A stretch of 45,962 nucleotides of DNA, taken from Lachnospiraceae bacterium (GTDB lineage Bacteria; Bacillota; Clostridia; Lachnospirales; Lachnospiraceae). Where the stretch lies: contig JALFNQ010000234.1 of the NCBI GenBank assembly GCA_022773965.1, forward strand, positions 1-45,962, written 5' to 3'. This document shows, one piece after another, positions 35,846 through 44,870 of the stretch (position 1 is the stretch's first letter; every line of letters starts with the position of its first letter). The notes beneath the pieces were generated by a model. It did not search any database. It was not told where the DNA came from and saw only the letters and a program-made list of their open reading frames with translations. Position numbers and translations under genes: made by a program.

Positions 35846-36886
35846 ATGCCGACGATCAAGGATATAGCAAAGGTATGTGGCGTTTCTGTGGCAACCGTAT
35901 CAAATATCATCAACAATAAAAGCAATGTAGGCGAGGAAACCAGGCAGCGGGTTCTGGATGTCATCGAAAAGATGGATTATATGCCGAACTCAGTTGCAAA
36001 AAATCTGAAGACGAAGCAGACACGGAGCATCGGTGTCATTGCAGAGGATATGACGGTGTTTGCGCTGCCGGATATCATAGACGGAATTACAGAATATTGC
36101 GAGGAAGAAGAATATCAGATCCTCCTGACAAATCTCAGGCTTTATAAAAAATTTCAGGACCGTTATTACACGGATAACAGCTACAAGACGATCGTCCACA
36201 AGGAGATCCGAAGATTGCAGGCAAAGCAGGTAGATGGAATCATTTACATCGGGGCGCATGAGCGACTGATCGATGTGCTGCCGGAGGATCTGAACATACC
36301 AGTGGTGGTGGCATACGGATATACCAACAATCCCTCCATTCCATCCATCGTTGTGGCGGATGAACGTGGGGCAAATATGCTGGCACAATATCTTCTGGAA
36401 AAGGGGCACCGCAAGATCGGCGTCATCGCCGGAAAAAAAGACAGTGTCCACACCCAGTCCCGCCTGGAAGGATTCCAGAGGGCACTGTTTGACCACGGTG
36501 TGCTGTATGATCCAAATCTGGTCATATATGGAGACTGGAACCAGGAAAGCGGCTATCAATTTGCAGATGCACTTTTAGAAAAGGGCGTGACCGCTATTTT
36601 CTGCATGAACGATTATATTGCAGGCGGCGTCTATAAACGTCTGGAAGAAAAAGGTTATCAGATCGGCAAGGATATCGCCGTCACAGGATTTGATAACCGG
36701 GAAATGGCAAGCTATGAAAAGCCAGGGCTGACCACCATGGGAATTCCGCTCCATGACATCGGCTATTGTGCCGGAGAACAGATCGTAACGATGTTAGAGA
36801 AGGATTTTAAAGAACCGAAAGATTCCATGATCTACATCGACTGTATCCCTTTTATCCGGGAGTCCGTCAATGATATCAGCGAATAA
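35846..36886 (+). CDS. LacI family transcriptional regulator
   Basis: A 346-residue regulator. The start MPTIKDIAKVCGVSVATVSNIINNKSNVGEETRQ begins the LacI HTH directly (residues 1-55, with the hinge helix in YMPNSVAKNLKTKQT). The periplasmic-binding-like sugar-binding domain fills residues 60-340 (SIGVIAEDMTVFALPDII, VVVADERGANMLAQYLLEKGH, AIFCMNDYIAGGVY, TGFDNREMASYEKPGLTTMGIP). It has a GGGAGAATC site. It is convergent with the GH127 gene, which has a LacI-type candidate operator downstream of its promoter, so control of GH127 by this regulator is a reasonable inference. The inducer is unknown, perhaps an arabinose-containing sugar. Confidence 0.94.
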   Translation: MPTIKDIAKVCGVSVATVSNIINNKSNVGEETRQRVLDVIEKMDYMPNSVAKNLKTKQTRSIGVIAEDMTVFALPDIIDGITEYCEEEEYQILLTNLRLYKKFQDRYYTDNSYKTIVHKEIRRLQAKQVDGIIYIGAHERLIDVLPEDLNIPVVVAYGYTNNPSIPSIVVADERGANMLAQYLLEKGHRKIGVIAGKKDSVHTQSRLEGFQRALFDHGVLYDPNLVIYGDWNQESGYQFADALLEKGVTAIFCMNDYIAGGVYKRLEEKGYQIGKDIAVTGFDNREMASYEKPGLTTMGIPLHDIGYCAGEQIVTMLEKDFKEPKDSMIYIDCIPFIRESVNDISE

Positions 36887-36894
36887 TAAAAGAC

Positions 36895-36938
36895 AGGGTG
36901 TTATCAGATCATCCGTTTTGATAATCTGACAACACCCT
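36895..36938. terminator. Terminator between the LacI and GH127 genes
   Basis: GGGTGTTaTCAGAT pairs with ATCTGAcAACACCC around a short loop, ten bases past the LacI stop, with U-rich tracts on both sides. It probably serves both converging genes. Confidence 0.8.
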
Positions 36939-37074
36939 TTAGATTAGATTCACAAATATGCAAAACGTTCTACTTGAACATTTTCAAATCCACGATGTGA
37001 AAATTTGCATAATAGCCAAGTTCACATCCTTTTTTAATTTTATTATAACGGCCACCCCTGACCGCTGTAACCAG

Positions 37075-39018
37075 TTATGCCCTGACTTTCTGCCAGACAA
37101 GCATCTCTCCTTCGCCGCGGTTGTTCCACTGGCAATAGGGAACTGCCTTTAGCATCACAGGCCTTGTCTCCCGCCTCAGCTCTCCATACAGCTTTTCATC
37201 CAGTCCTGTATTGCTCACCCGGATTCCGGGATATGTGAGTGACGGAATCTCGCCTGCCAGAGCCTCTACCGGCTCATCCTCCTTCACCGCAACATTCGCA
37301 TCCACATATACCTGCGACAGCAGATCCCCATTATCTGCTTCTTCCAGGCAGTAGACCAGCGGTCCTTTCACAAGCGCTGCTTTTCCTGCATCTGCGCGAA
37401 CCTCATCGTTTGCCGCAACCCATCTCGGCTTCACATGGAAATCAAGCTTGATCTCATGTCCACCCTCGGATAACCAGAGCTTTAAGTAATTGTCCGATGT
37501 TTTTTCACCAGCCACCAGTTCTCCATTCACCAGGCATGTTGTATCTGATGCATATCCGGGTATCCGGATCTTTAACTCTGCTGCCCGGTTCACCTGTGCT
37601 GTTATGGTAACCGTTCCATCCTGCAACAGGGAGGAATCCATCTCCAGCTCGAGCTTCCGTCCCTTGATCACGGTGTTCACGGTGGATGAAATAAACATGT
37701 GAATGTAAAGTGCTTTTTCATCCTGTGCATAGATGTACTGGCCAAGTGATGCCAGCGTCCTCGCCACATTGGGAGGGCAGCACGCCACACCAAACCACTT
37801 TTGTCTCACTGCTTTCACATGATCCATATAGGTATGTGACGTGCATAACCTGGGAACCACTTCTAATGGATTCACATAGAAATAACGATCTCCTTCTATG
37901 TTGATCCCCGCAAGCACGGTGTTGTACAGTGCCCGCTCTACGATATCATAATAGCCTGCATCGCCAGTTGCCGATGCGAGCCGCTGCCCTGTCATCATCA
38001 GTCCTACAGAAGCGCAGGTCTCGGAATAATTCGTGTTATTCGGAAGATCATAGTCTGTTGTAAACCGCTCTCTGAAGCCGCTTGAACCAATGCCTCCGGT
38101 AATATACATCCTGCAGTTTACCGCGTTATTCCAAATGCGTTTGCAGGCCTCTAACATCTCTTTATCTTCATACTCCTCTGCCAGATCTGCCATCGCGGAA
38201 AGCATATATACCACTCTTACCGCATGTCCCTCTGCTGTGTCCTGCTCTTTTACAGGCTTATGCGCCTGTGCGTATTCCATATCCAGATTTGCCAGCTGAT
38301 CCGGGAAGAACTCCATTCCACCTCTGCTTTCAATCTCCTGCTTGAAGTAGTTCGGCTCCTGTCCTCTTTCCTCGATGAAATATTTTGCTGTCTCCAGATA
38401 TGATTTCTGACCGGTAACCCGGTACAGCTTTACCAAGGCAAGCTCGATTTCCTGATGGCCCGGATAACCCTTGATCTGACCCTCGCCTCTTCCAAACACA
38501 CGGCTGATCAGATCCGCATTTTTTCTTGCAATATTCAAAAATGCATCTTTTCCTGTAGCATTGTAATAAGCAACTGCTGCCTCGATCATATGTCCGGCTG
38601 TGTACAGCTCATGGCCTTCCACCAGATTGGTCCATTTTTTCTCCGGTGCATTGACTGTAAAGTATGTATTCAGGTAGCCATCTTCTTCCTGAGCCCTTCC
38701 AACAAGGTTAATCGTTTCATCTGCCAGACTTTCGTATTCTTTTCCATATCCGCCTGCAATGCTGAATGCAACTGCCTCCAGCCATTTGTACAGATCCGTA
38801 TCCAGAAAAACAACTCCCAGCCGTTCTCCTTCCAGCTCGCCAGCCGCGATCCTGAAGTTGCGGATGCAGTAAGACGGCTCTGTGTCTTCGATCTGGTCAT
38901 TCAGAATGTTCCACTGGTGAGGAATGATCTTCTCACTGACCTTCTTCACATACTGTCCAAATAGCTTGTCAGTGATCTTTATGTTTTTTAAATTCACCTG
39001 CTGTAAATGCTGTCCCAT
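37075..39018 (-). CDS. GH127 beta-L-arabinofuranosidase
   Basis: A 647-residue cytoplasmic glycosidase (DUF1680) that releases L-arabinofuranose from beta-linked arabino-oligosaccharides, as the Bifidobacterium HypBA1 enzyme does. The length agrees with HypBA1. The metal and active-site residues are visible: NYSETCAS (Glu and Cys, about residues 328-335) and the double Cys in WFGVACCPPNVA (about 408-419), which hold zinc, the second group including the nucleophile Cys. The alpha/alpha barrel spans residues 10-420 and a beta-sandwich follows. No signal peptide is present, so substrate must enter the cell first. It has AAAGGAGA upstream. A sugar transporter is not next to it. Confidence 0.93.
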   Translation of the reverse strand: MGQHLQQVNLKNIKITDKLFGQYVKKVSEKIIPHQWNILNDQIEDTEPSYCIRNFRIAAGELEGERLGVVFLDTDLYKWLEAVAFSIAGGYGKEYESLADETINLVGRAQEEDGYLNTYFTVNAPEKKWTNLVEGHELYTAGHMIEAAVAYYNATGKDAFLNIARKNADLISRVFGRGEGQIKGYPGHQEIELALVKLYRVTGQKSYLETAKYFIEERGQEPNYFKQEIESRGGMEFFPDQLANLDMEYAQAHKPVKEQDTAEGHAVRVVYMLSAMADLAEEYEDKEMLEACKRIWNNAVNCRMYITGGIGSSGFRERFTTDYDLPNNTNYSETCASVGLMMTGQRLASATGDAGYYDIVERALYNTVLAGINIEGDRYFYVNPLEVVPRLCTSHTYMDHVKAVRQKWFGVACCPPNVARTLASLGQYIYAQDEKALYIHMFISSTVNTVIKGRKLELEMDSSLLQDGTVTITAQVNRAAELKIRIPGYASDTTCLVNGELVAGEKTSDNYLKLWLSEGGHEIKLDFHVKPRWVAANDEVRADAGKAALVKGPLVYCLEEADNGDLLSQVYVDANVAVKEDEPVEALAGEIPSLTYPGIRVSNTGLDEKLYGELRRETRPVMLKAVPYCQWNNRGEGEMLVWQKVRA

Positions 39019-39081
39019 GGTTTTGGGTTCTCCTTTCAGTGGTATTTTCGTTTGATTTATTCTAAAAACCTGTGTGTTTTA

Positions 39082-39139
39082 GTTAATCGTTTTACTTATC
39101 TTGTAAACAAAGAATAACTCTGTTTGAACATTTTGTAAA
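39082..39139 (-). promoter_or_regulatory. Putative GH127 promoter and LacI-type operator
   Basis: On the minus strand: TTTACA (39134-39139), 17 bases and TATTCT (39111-39116). About 20 bases downstream is GTAAAACGATTAAC (39082-39095), with the central CG and A/T-rich flanks of LacI-family operators. A second inverted repeat TTGT-tt-ACAA overlaps the start area. Confidence 0.5.
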
Positions 39140-39280
39140 TACCTTTTGTTATATTCCCTACAGTGCACAATATTTGTTTGTTCTTTTTGTGTATATTGCA
39201 CATTCTTTTCCTTTATTTCTTAATTTTGAATCGTTTAACCAGCTATTCAAGGCTTTTTATTCAACCAAAAACACCATACA

Positions 39281-39320
39281 AAAAAGGCGTAACCCAGTTT
39301 CATCAGGATTACGCCTTTTG
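39281..39320 (-). terminator. Intrinsic terminator of the Ig-like protein gene
   Basis: On the minus strand: CAAAAGGCGTAA-loop-TTACGCCTTTTTT, a 10 to 11-bp stem with a U tail, 45 bases past the stop. Confidence 0.85.
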
Positions 39321-39362
39321 CTTTATATCATATATTTTTTTATCTTTCAGTTGAACCTGTTT

Positions 39363-41867
39363 TTACATGTTCGTCAACGTTTTTCCGACAGATATCGTGT
39401 ACGTCACGGTCACAGGCTGCGCACCGGAGATCGTGTAATTGCAGACAACTGTCACGGACTTGATATTGACCTGATCGCCTGACTTCAGCGCGATCTTGGA
39501 ACCGGGCTGGGTATCACCGGTGACGGTGCACTCTGTAATGGAACCATTTGCCGGGATCAGGCAGTTCTGAGCCAGCTCCAGCGCACTGGTACAATTTTTG
39601 TTTGCAGTCGTGCGCTCCACCCGTACCTCCGGTTGATCCTGGGAATCACTCAGTGTCAGAGGCGCGGTCACTGTCCGGTAGCCCTTTGCCTCGGTCGAAT
39701 AATACTGCAGGGTAATGGTGTATGTACCGGTCTGCGCCTTGCGGCAAACGCCTGAGGTAATATCCATCGTCTTTAACATCAGACGGTCGGAGGCGCCCAG
39801 CTGCTGCTTAGCTGTGGTTCCTGCAGCTGTCAGGTCATCGGAATAATACTCGCTACCCTTTGCGACTGTCGCTGATGTGAAGGTCGTGTAGTTTGTGAAT
39901 ACGCCGCCGCGATACTGTGCCAGACGCACGGTTACATACTGGCTGCCGATCACGTCTGCATTTAATGACAGATCCACTGTCCGCTTGTCGATCTCAACCC
40001 GGTAGGACTCTGAGCCATTGACAGGTACCGTAGCCACTACCACCGTGAAGGATGCAGATGCCTTATCTCCTGCCACATCCAGCGTCAGCGTATAATTGTA
40101 AGTACCCGGTGATGCATTGGAGGCATTCAATACCAGACGGTTGCCTGCCGCATCATAGGTTGCGATCTGCTCTTTGATCGTATTGTTGTCAGTGATCGTA
40201 GCTGCTTCATTGACAAGAGAAAAGCTTTCGCCGTACTGGTTAAGGCCGGTGACATCAATATACTGCTGATATTCGGTGCTGTATACGTTGGACATGGACA
40301 CACTGCTGGTGCTCAGCTTGAGTGTCTTTAAGTACGGTGCCTCAGCGATTGTCACATCATAGCTGTAGGTGTACGATTCGCCGGCGTAAGTCGCCTGCAC
40401 GATGATCTTCACGTTTCCGCTCCTGATCGGTGTCACCTTTCCGGATGCACTGATGATCAACGTATCCGGATCTGAACACTCATATTTGATGGAGCTGTAC
40501 TTGAGCTCGCTATTGTCTGTATCCAGTGCACGGAAATGTGCATAATAGGTCGTTCCGATGGAAACGGTGCGATTATCCTTATAAGTACTTAACGAATAAT
40601 TGGGTTCCGTTGCCACTGTGGTCAGCGTAAAGTTTGTTTTTTCAGATGCGACTGCTGCCACGCAGGTGATCACTTCCGTATCGCTGAGCTCCAGGGCGCC
40701 GCCCATCTGACCGGTATACTTTAAGGTCACTGTGGCAGTCTTTCCTACAGTGGTCATATAGAGCTTATTATCCTGATTGATATAACCGTTGGTCACTTCC
40801 GCTGTATAATCTACATTTCCCGGATATGCCGCAGTTACATCGATACCGTTGATATCATAAAGCGCATACTCGATGACCGTATCTTTTCCTACCGTTGCCT
40901 TCTGTGTCAGAATCTCCAGCTTCACCGGAGTGCCTACACTCGCCTTAAAGCTCTGTACGGTGGTAGAATCACTGACAGAGTAGGATACGCCATCCTTAAA
41001 GTTCGAATAGGTGGTGACTGTGGCGGTCTTTCCATCTGCTGAGAATGTCAGATCCTTGATCACCATGCTGGCACCGGCTGCGGTCTTGATGGAAATCTTA
41101 TCCTTATTCACGCTCTCGCACACATCACCGGAATATGCCAGCTCTACCTTGTCTGCCGCCGTCTGGCTGGCAGATACCATGTAGTCTGCTACCTCAACGG
41201 TCTTGCTGGCTGATTTGATGGTCTTTGTGCCTATTTTTGCAGCGATCTTAATGGTGTAAACGCCTGCCTTCATGGGTTTGAACACACCGGTTTTGCTCAT
41301 GTAAGACGCATAGTCAGCGCCGTCTGCTCCGGTCACGGTCCAGACATTTGTCGAGGTTGCATTTACCGGGGTCAAGCTGTAGCTGAAATTGTAGCTCTTT
41401 CCGACAGCCAGAATATCCTCTGCCTCCTTTGGTGCAGTTAAAGTCACTTTTGTAGGCTTTACCTTAACCTTTGCGCTGGTCTTTACCGTATACTGCAGCT
41501 TGCCTGCGGCGGAATATATTTTGGCAGTCAGCGTTACCTTTTTATTTTTGGCTGCCGTCTTTCCGCCGGTCTTTACAGTAACCGTGTTGCTCAGTGTACT
41601 CTTCGTCACCTTGCTGCTGGCTGTTTTCACACTGACATATGATTTGCCCGCACCGGAAACACTCCACTTAACGGTCTGACCTTTCTTGAGATTTGTCAGC
41701 GTATAGGTGTATTTACCCTTATCGACACCGTTTTCATACACGCTGGCATAGGTTTTCTTAAACTTCGGTACTGCTGTCGCTGCCTTTGCGGGAACAGCGG
41801 GCAGTGCCGTCAGCACCAGTGCAAGCACGCACAGGGCTGCCAACATTTTTTTGATTTTCTGATACAT
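39363..41867 (-). CDS. Secreted Ig-like domain surface protein
   Basis: An 834-residue protein. Residues 1-29 are a signal peptide (MYQKIKKMLAALCVLALVLT, then cleavage near AKAAT). The rest is beta-rich, with repeated Big_2/fibronectin-like modules of about 80-110 residues: the first two start near residues 33 and 135 (VKVKPTKVTLTAP), and later ones near 320, 410, 510 and 620. Modules have the VTLTAK, GVYTIKIAAK and ASPGTYNYTLTLDV strand patterns. No LPxTG, SLH or choline-binding motif is seen, so surface attachment is not evident. It could be an adhesin or a cell-surface scaffold. The start has a perfect AAGGAGG. It lies just after the DUF4349 gene, whose terminator overlaps its promoter. 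Confidence 0.82.
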   Translation of the reverse strand: MYQKIKKMLAALCVLALVLTALPAVPAKAATAVPKFKKTYASVYENGVDKGKYTYTLTNLKKGQTVKWSVSGAGKSYVSVKTASSKVTKSTLSNTVTVKTGGKTAAKNKKVTLTAKIYSAAGKLQYTVKTSAKVKVKPTKVTLTAPKEAEDILAVGKSYNFSYSLTPVNATSTNVWTVTGADGADYASYMSKTGVFKPMKAGVYTIKIAAKIGTKTIKSASKTVEVADYMVSASQTAADKVELAYSGDVCESVNKDKISIKTAAGASMVIKDLTFSADGKTATVTTYSNFKDGVSYSVSDSTTVQSFKASVGTPVKLEILTQKATVGKDTVIEYALYDINGIDVTAAYPGNVDYTAEVTNGYINQDNKLYMTTVGKTATVTLKYTGQMGGALELSDTEVITCVAAVASEKTNFTLTTVATEPNYSLSTYKDNRTVSIGTTYYAHFRALDTDNSELKYSSIKYECSDPDTLIISASGKVTPIRSGNVKIIVQATYAGESYTYSYDVTIAEAPYLKTLKLSTSSVSMSNVYSTEYQQYIDVTGLNQYGESFSLVNEAATITDNNTIKEQIATYDAAGNRLVLNASNASPGTYNYTLTLDVAGDKASASFTVVVATVPVNGSESYRVEIDKRTVDLSLNADVIGSQYVTVRLAQYRGGVFTNYTTFTSATVAKGSEYYSDDLTAAGTTAKQQLGASDRLMLKTMDITSGVCRKAQTGTYTITLQYYSTEAKGYRTVTAPLTLSDSQDQPEVRVERTTANKNCTSALELAQNCLIPANGSITECTVTGDTQPGSKIALKSGDQVNIKSVTVVCNYTISGAQPVTVTYTISVGKTLTNM

Positions 41868-41886
41868 ATTTTCTTCCTCCTTCTTA

Positions 41887-41916
41887 AGCTTTTATTTTAC
41901 CACAATTGAAAGGGCA
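41887..41916 (-). promoter_or_regulatory. Putative promoter of the Ig-like protein gene
   Basis: On the minus strand, TTGCGG, 18 bases and TGGTAAAAT (an extended -10) lie about 20-50 bases before the ATG. The -35 falls within the hairpin that ends the DUF4349 gene. Confidence 0.45.
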
Positions 41917-41933
41917 ACCGCAAGGGTCGCCCT
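41911..41933 (-). terminator. Short terminator hairpin after the DUF4349 gene
   Basis: AGGGCGACC / GGTTGCCCT with one mismatch, followed by TTTCAATTG on the minus strand, about 25 bases past the stop. Confidence 0.55.
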
Positions 41934-41955
41934 ATCATATTTGTTATGAATTTAT

Positions 41956-43080
41956 TTATTTGTTGCCGTCTGTGCCATCCTGCTCTGTCTGTTTTTTCTC
42001 TGTCTGTGCAGTCCAGCTTCCACCGGTTCCCACCTGATCGGAAGCGCCTCTGCGGGACGCCTCCCGGCGAGCTGCCCTTTTTGCACCGGCTTTGAAAAGC
42101 GCACGCGAGATCAATACAATGATCACAAGAACCACTGCCCAGATCAGAAGGATCGGCAGATTCACAATGAACCAGATGGAGAATGACCGAAGCCCCTGAC
42201 CAATATCATACATCGTATCAGACAAGCCTTGTCTGATCTCCTCGCCATAAGTCAGCTCTGTCGCCACATTCGTCTCCCGCTCCACCTCGTTGACATCCAG
42301 ATAAAGGGTAGAATAATTGATGCGGTTATCATAAACACGAAGCTGAGATTCATAGGATTCCAGCTCATAGCGGATGTTTGTGAGCTGATTCTGGATCGTG
42401 ATGATATCCTTCAGCTTCTCTGCACGTTCCAAAATACCCATCAGTGTTTCCTGTTCGGTCTTTAATGCCTTTATGTGACTCTGCATATCCACATAGCTTA
42501 AGGTCACGTTTTCTGTGGAACTGCTGGAATAGGTCACATTAGAGTTTTCCTTTACCATATCGAGGAAGCTGTGCATCTTGTCAGCCGGTATACGGATGAC
42601 CATGTTCGCGTAACGGAGGATATTCATCTCCTGATTGCCGTTGGTCTCGGAGCTTTCCAGATACCCTCCGTACTCGTTGATGCGCTTTTGCACAACGTCC
42701 ATAAAGGTGTCAAACTGTTTTGTCTCTACGGAATAATTATAGGTATAGATGATCTTCTCGTTTGACTGAACGGTCTCGGCCTGTACTTCGCCTGCACCTG
42801 CCGCCTCATCCATCATTCCGGTGTCCATGGCATCATCCTCTGCAACAGCCTCCTCTGTCACCTCATCCGTCATTTCGGTGTCCATGGCATCATCCTCTGC
42901 AACGGCATCCTCCGTCACCTCATATTCTGCCTCTTTCATTTCCTCCGGCGCCGCTGAGTCTGCGGCAGCTTCAAAATTCTTTGAGGATGCACCGCAGCCG
43001 CTGAGCGTGAACGCCAACAGCATCGCCAGCAGTAAAATACTCATTTTTCTTGTGCGATTTGTTTTCATTTTCTTTTTCAT
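41956..43080 (-). CDS. DUF4349 membrane-bound lipoprotein
   Basis: A 374-residue protein. The N-terminal segment has a lipobox, LSGCG with Cys at about 29, so it is probably lipid-anchored. Residues 35-100 are acidic and low complexity, including two copies of a 19-residue unit (EAVAEDDAMDTEMTDEV / EAVAEDDAMDTGMMDEA). The DUF4349 domain spans about 105-300 with a coiled-coil (VTLSYVDMQSHIKALKTEQETLMGILERAEKLKDI) and ends in a membrane helix (about 303-328) and a basic tail. DUF4349 proteins are widespread in Lachnospiraceae near sigma factor/anti-sigma pairs; function is unknown. It has an AAGGAGG site and starts 30 bases after the anti-sigma stop. Confidence 0.9.
   Translation of the reverse strand: MKKKMKTNRTRKMSILLLAMLLAFTLSGCGASSKNFEAAADSAAPEEMKEAEYEVTEDAVAEDDAMDTEMTDEVTEEAVAEDDAMDTGMMDEAAGAGEVQAETVQSNEKIIYTYNYSVETKQFDTFMDVVQKRINEYGGYLESSETNGNQEMNILRYANMVIRIPADKMHSFLDMVKENSNVTYSSSSTENVTLSYVDMQSHIKALKTEQETLMGILERAEKLKDIITIQNQLTNIRYELESYESQLRVYDNRINYSTLYLDVNEVERETNVATELTYGEEIRQGLSDTMYDIGQGLRSFSIWFIVNLPILLIWAVVLVIIVLISRALFKAGAKRAARREASRRGASDQVGTGGSWTAQTEKKQTEQDGTDGNK
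42822..42932 (-). repeat. 57-bp tandem repeat in the DUF4349 gene
   Basis: The unit beginning GTGTCCATGGCATCATCC starts at 42821 and again at 42878, 57 bases apart, giving the repeated 19-residue acidic block. A third, diverged copy of part of the unit occurs in the neighbouring anti-sigma gene. Confidence 0.75.
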
Positions 43081-43110
43081 TACTGTTTTCCTCCTTTTTT
43101 TGACTCCCCG

Positions 43111-44205
43111 TCACCGCTCCTCCAGCGTCAGCTGCAGCACCTGTCTGTAGCGGTTGACCTGACGCACCAGACGGTAAGTTCCCGCCTGTGTCATGTGAAG
43201 CTCTTCCAGCGTATACCATTCATCCCAGTCGGTTGTTGCCGTGTAGTTATCCCTTGTCCGCTTCGTGCGATACACACACTCCCACTCATCCGGGCTCTGC
43301 TCATAATAAACCTCAAACACACCGCTCGCATAAAGGGATTGCCTGGGTGCTGCTCCGGTACTGTGTGAAGGGTTCACTACTTCGGAGGTCAGCCCGATGG
43401 AACCATCCTCATACATGATCTGAAAATGCCAGGTCACCAGTTCGTCTGCCTTTGCACTCTCTATGAGCAGCTGTTCCTGCCAGTCCGGTGCCAGTGCCTC
43501 CTGTTCACCGGATTGTGCGCCGGATGAAGCTCCCTTTGACTCTTCCAGTGAACCGGACTCACTCTCCGGCGCTCCTGCACCGGCTGCAGTGCCGGTATCT
43601 GCAGCGGCATCGTCTGTCACCGATTCTTCCACGTGATCCTCTGCAACAGCATCATCTGCGTCTGCTTCCTCTGTAGCTTCCTCTGCGGCATCATCTACTG
43701 CAAGCTCCGGTAATGCCGCCTCCTCCATGATGCTTTCAGTACCTTTACTGCCCATCCGGAGCGACTGCGTCATCACACCGACAACTGCCATCAGTCCGAT
43801 CACACACACGAAGGCTGCCGCCAGACCGCCGTATCGTTTTGCCGCCGCGCCCGATTTGCGGAAATCTACGAGCTTCCCGCTGCCGCTTTGTGGCTTTTCT
43901 GGCAGTTCCTCTACCGTCTGCGTTTGCTGTCCATCTTTTACGGCTGACTCCAGCCGTTTCATCCTTCTTACAAATTTTTTGGAAAAGTGGTGCTGCTGTT
44001 CCAGCTGCTCCCTCGGGGGAACGCCCGCCAGATCCCGGTCCATCGCATCTGCCAGTGCTTCCGCCAGTAACTGTTCCGCACCTTCACTGTTACGATGCAA
44101 AAATCCATGAAAATCGTCTTCAATGATGGGATTTTGGCTCACCTGAATCATATTCTCACGATCTGCGCGGTTCCGCTTCGACCCGTCCCGAACTCTTTGA
44201 CTCAT
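43111..44205 (-). CDS. Transmembrane anti-sigma factor with repeat Y in its N-terminus
   Basis: A 364-residue protein. Its ATG overlaps the sigma factor stop (ATGA) and has GGGAGG upstream, so the two are coupled and the start is firm. Residues 5-46 are encoded by repeat Y copy D and read without a stop. Residues 47-95 resemble the N-terminal helices of this protein type (LLAEALADAMDRDL, HHFSKKFVRRMKRL); a membrane helix lies at about 127-146 (YGGLAAAFVCVIGLMAVV). The outside part has an acidic linker (about 165-245) and a C-terminal beta domain. No HC/HxxxC zinc motif is seen, so anti-sigma action is inferred from position and topology. It probably senses an envelope signal and releases the sigma factor. 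Confidence 0.8.
   Translation of the reverse strand: MSQRVRDGSKRNRADRENMIQVSQNPIIEDDFHGFLHRNSEGAEQLLAEALADAMDRDLAGVPPREQLEQQHHFSKKFVRRMKRLESAVKDGQQTQTVEELPEKPQSGSGKLVDFRKSGAAAKRYGGLAAAFVCVIGLMAVVGVMTQSLRMGSKGTESIMEEAALPELAVDDAAEEATEEADADDAVAEDHVEESVTDDAAADTGTAAGAGAPESESGSLEESKGASSGAQSGEQEALAPDWQEQLLIESAKADELVTWHFQIMYEDGSIGLTSEVVNPSHSTGAAPRQSLYASGVFEVYYEQSPDEWECVYRTKRTRDNYTATTDWDEWYTLEELHMTQAGTYRLVRQVNRYRQVLQLTLEER
44067..44193 (-). repeat. Structured repeat family Y, copy D, inside the anti-sigma gene
   Basis: On the minus strand it carries ATGATTCAG, the long stem (GCAAAATCC / GGATTTTTGC side arms with an inner ATCGT/ATGAT) and GTAAC / GTTAC. Here the whole element is in frame and lacks stops, unlike in copies A, B and C. 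Confidence 0.88.
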
Positions 44206-44753
44206 ACGTTACCTCCCTGATCCTGTGCAAGCACTTCCTTCAGTTTCTTTCTCGCCCGGTAAGTTCTCACGTTTACCGTTTTTTCTGCCAGCCCAAGCAC
44301 GCTCGCCGTTTCTTTTTCCGACAATTCGTGCAGATAGCGGCACTCTAAAACCACCCGGTAGTTTTCATCCAGACTGCGGATCGCCTCCACGAGCTTTTCA
44401 TAGGATTCTGTCTGCAGGTATGTATCCAGTATGTCATTTCTGTCCGGTTCATCCCCCAGCGCATCCTCATACTCCGTAAACTCTGCGCGTTTTTCCCGGC
44501 GCAAAAGGTCGATCGCCCTGCTCTTTACGATCGTCACCAAAAAACGCTTTGTTCGCGGACTGTCCACCGTTTCCACCTGATCCAGATGCTTTGTCAGCGC
44601 CAGAAACGCCTCCTGCACAGCATCCTCCGCCAGATCCTTATCCTTTAAGATATCTTTTGCCACATACCACATCAGATAGCGGTATTTCTCGTAGAGAAGC
44701 GTGAATTTGTTCTGCTCCTCCGCAGTATCCAGCATTGCTAAAAATAGTAACAT
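44202..44753 (-). CDS. Sigma-70 family, ECF-like RNA polymerase sigma factor
   Basis: A 183-residue sigma factor. The start MLLFLAMLDTAEEQ at 44753 follows AGGGGAG; an in-frame extension of 23 codons has no ribosome site. Region 2 (about residues 18-85) has YEKYRYLMWYVAKDILKDKDLAEDAVQEAFLALTKHL and the FLVTIVKSRAIDLLRREKR core-binding and -10 recognition part. Region 4 (about 112-170) has LDENYRVVLECRYLHELSEKETASVLGLAEKTVNVRTYRARKKLKE, which binds the -35. It is followed by the overlapping anti-sigma gene. Target promoters are not identified; the DUF4349 gene and possibly the Ig-like gene are natural candidates. Confidence 0.94.
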   Translation of the reverse strand: MLLFLAMLDTAEEQNKFTLLYEKYRYLMWYVAKDILKDKDLAEDAVQEAFLALTKHLDQVETVDSPRTKRFLVTIVKSRAIDLLRREKRAEFTEYEDALGDEPDRNDILDTYLQTESYEKLVEAIRSLDENYRVVLECRYLHELSEKETASVLGLAEKTVNVRTYRARKKLKEVLAQDQGGNV

Positions 44754-44870
44754 TTGTTTTCTCCCCTGCGCGCCCGCTGTGGTCGTCACCACAGCTCTTT
44801 TGAGGTACTTACATCTAACCAAACGTAGGTCATTGGTAAAATACTACACGAAAATTTAAATTTTTCTTAT

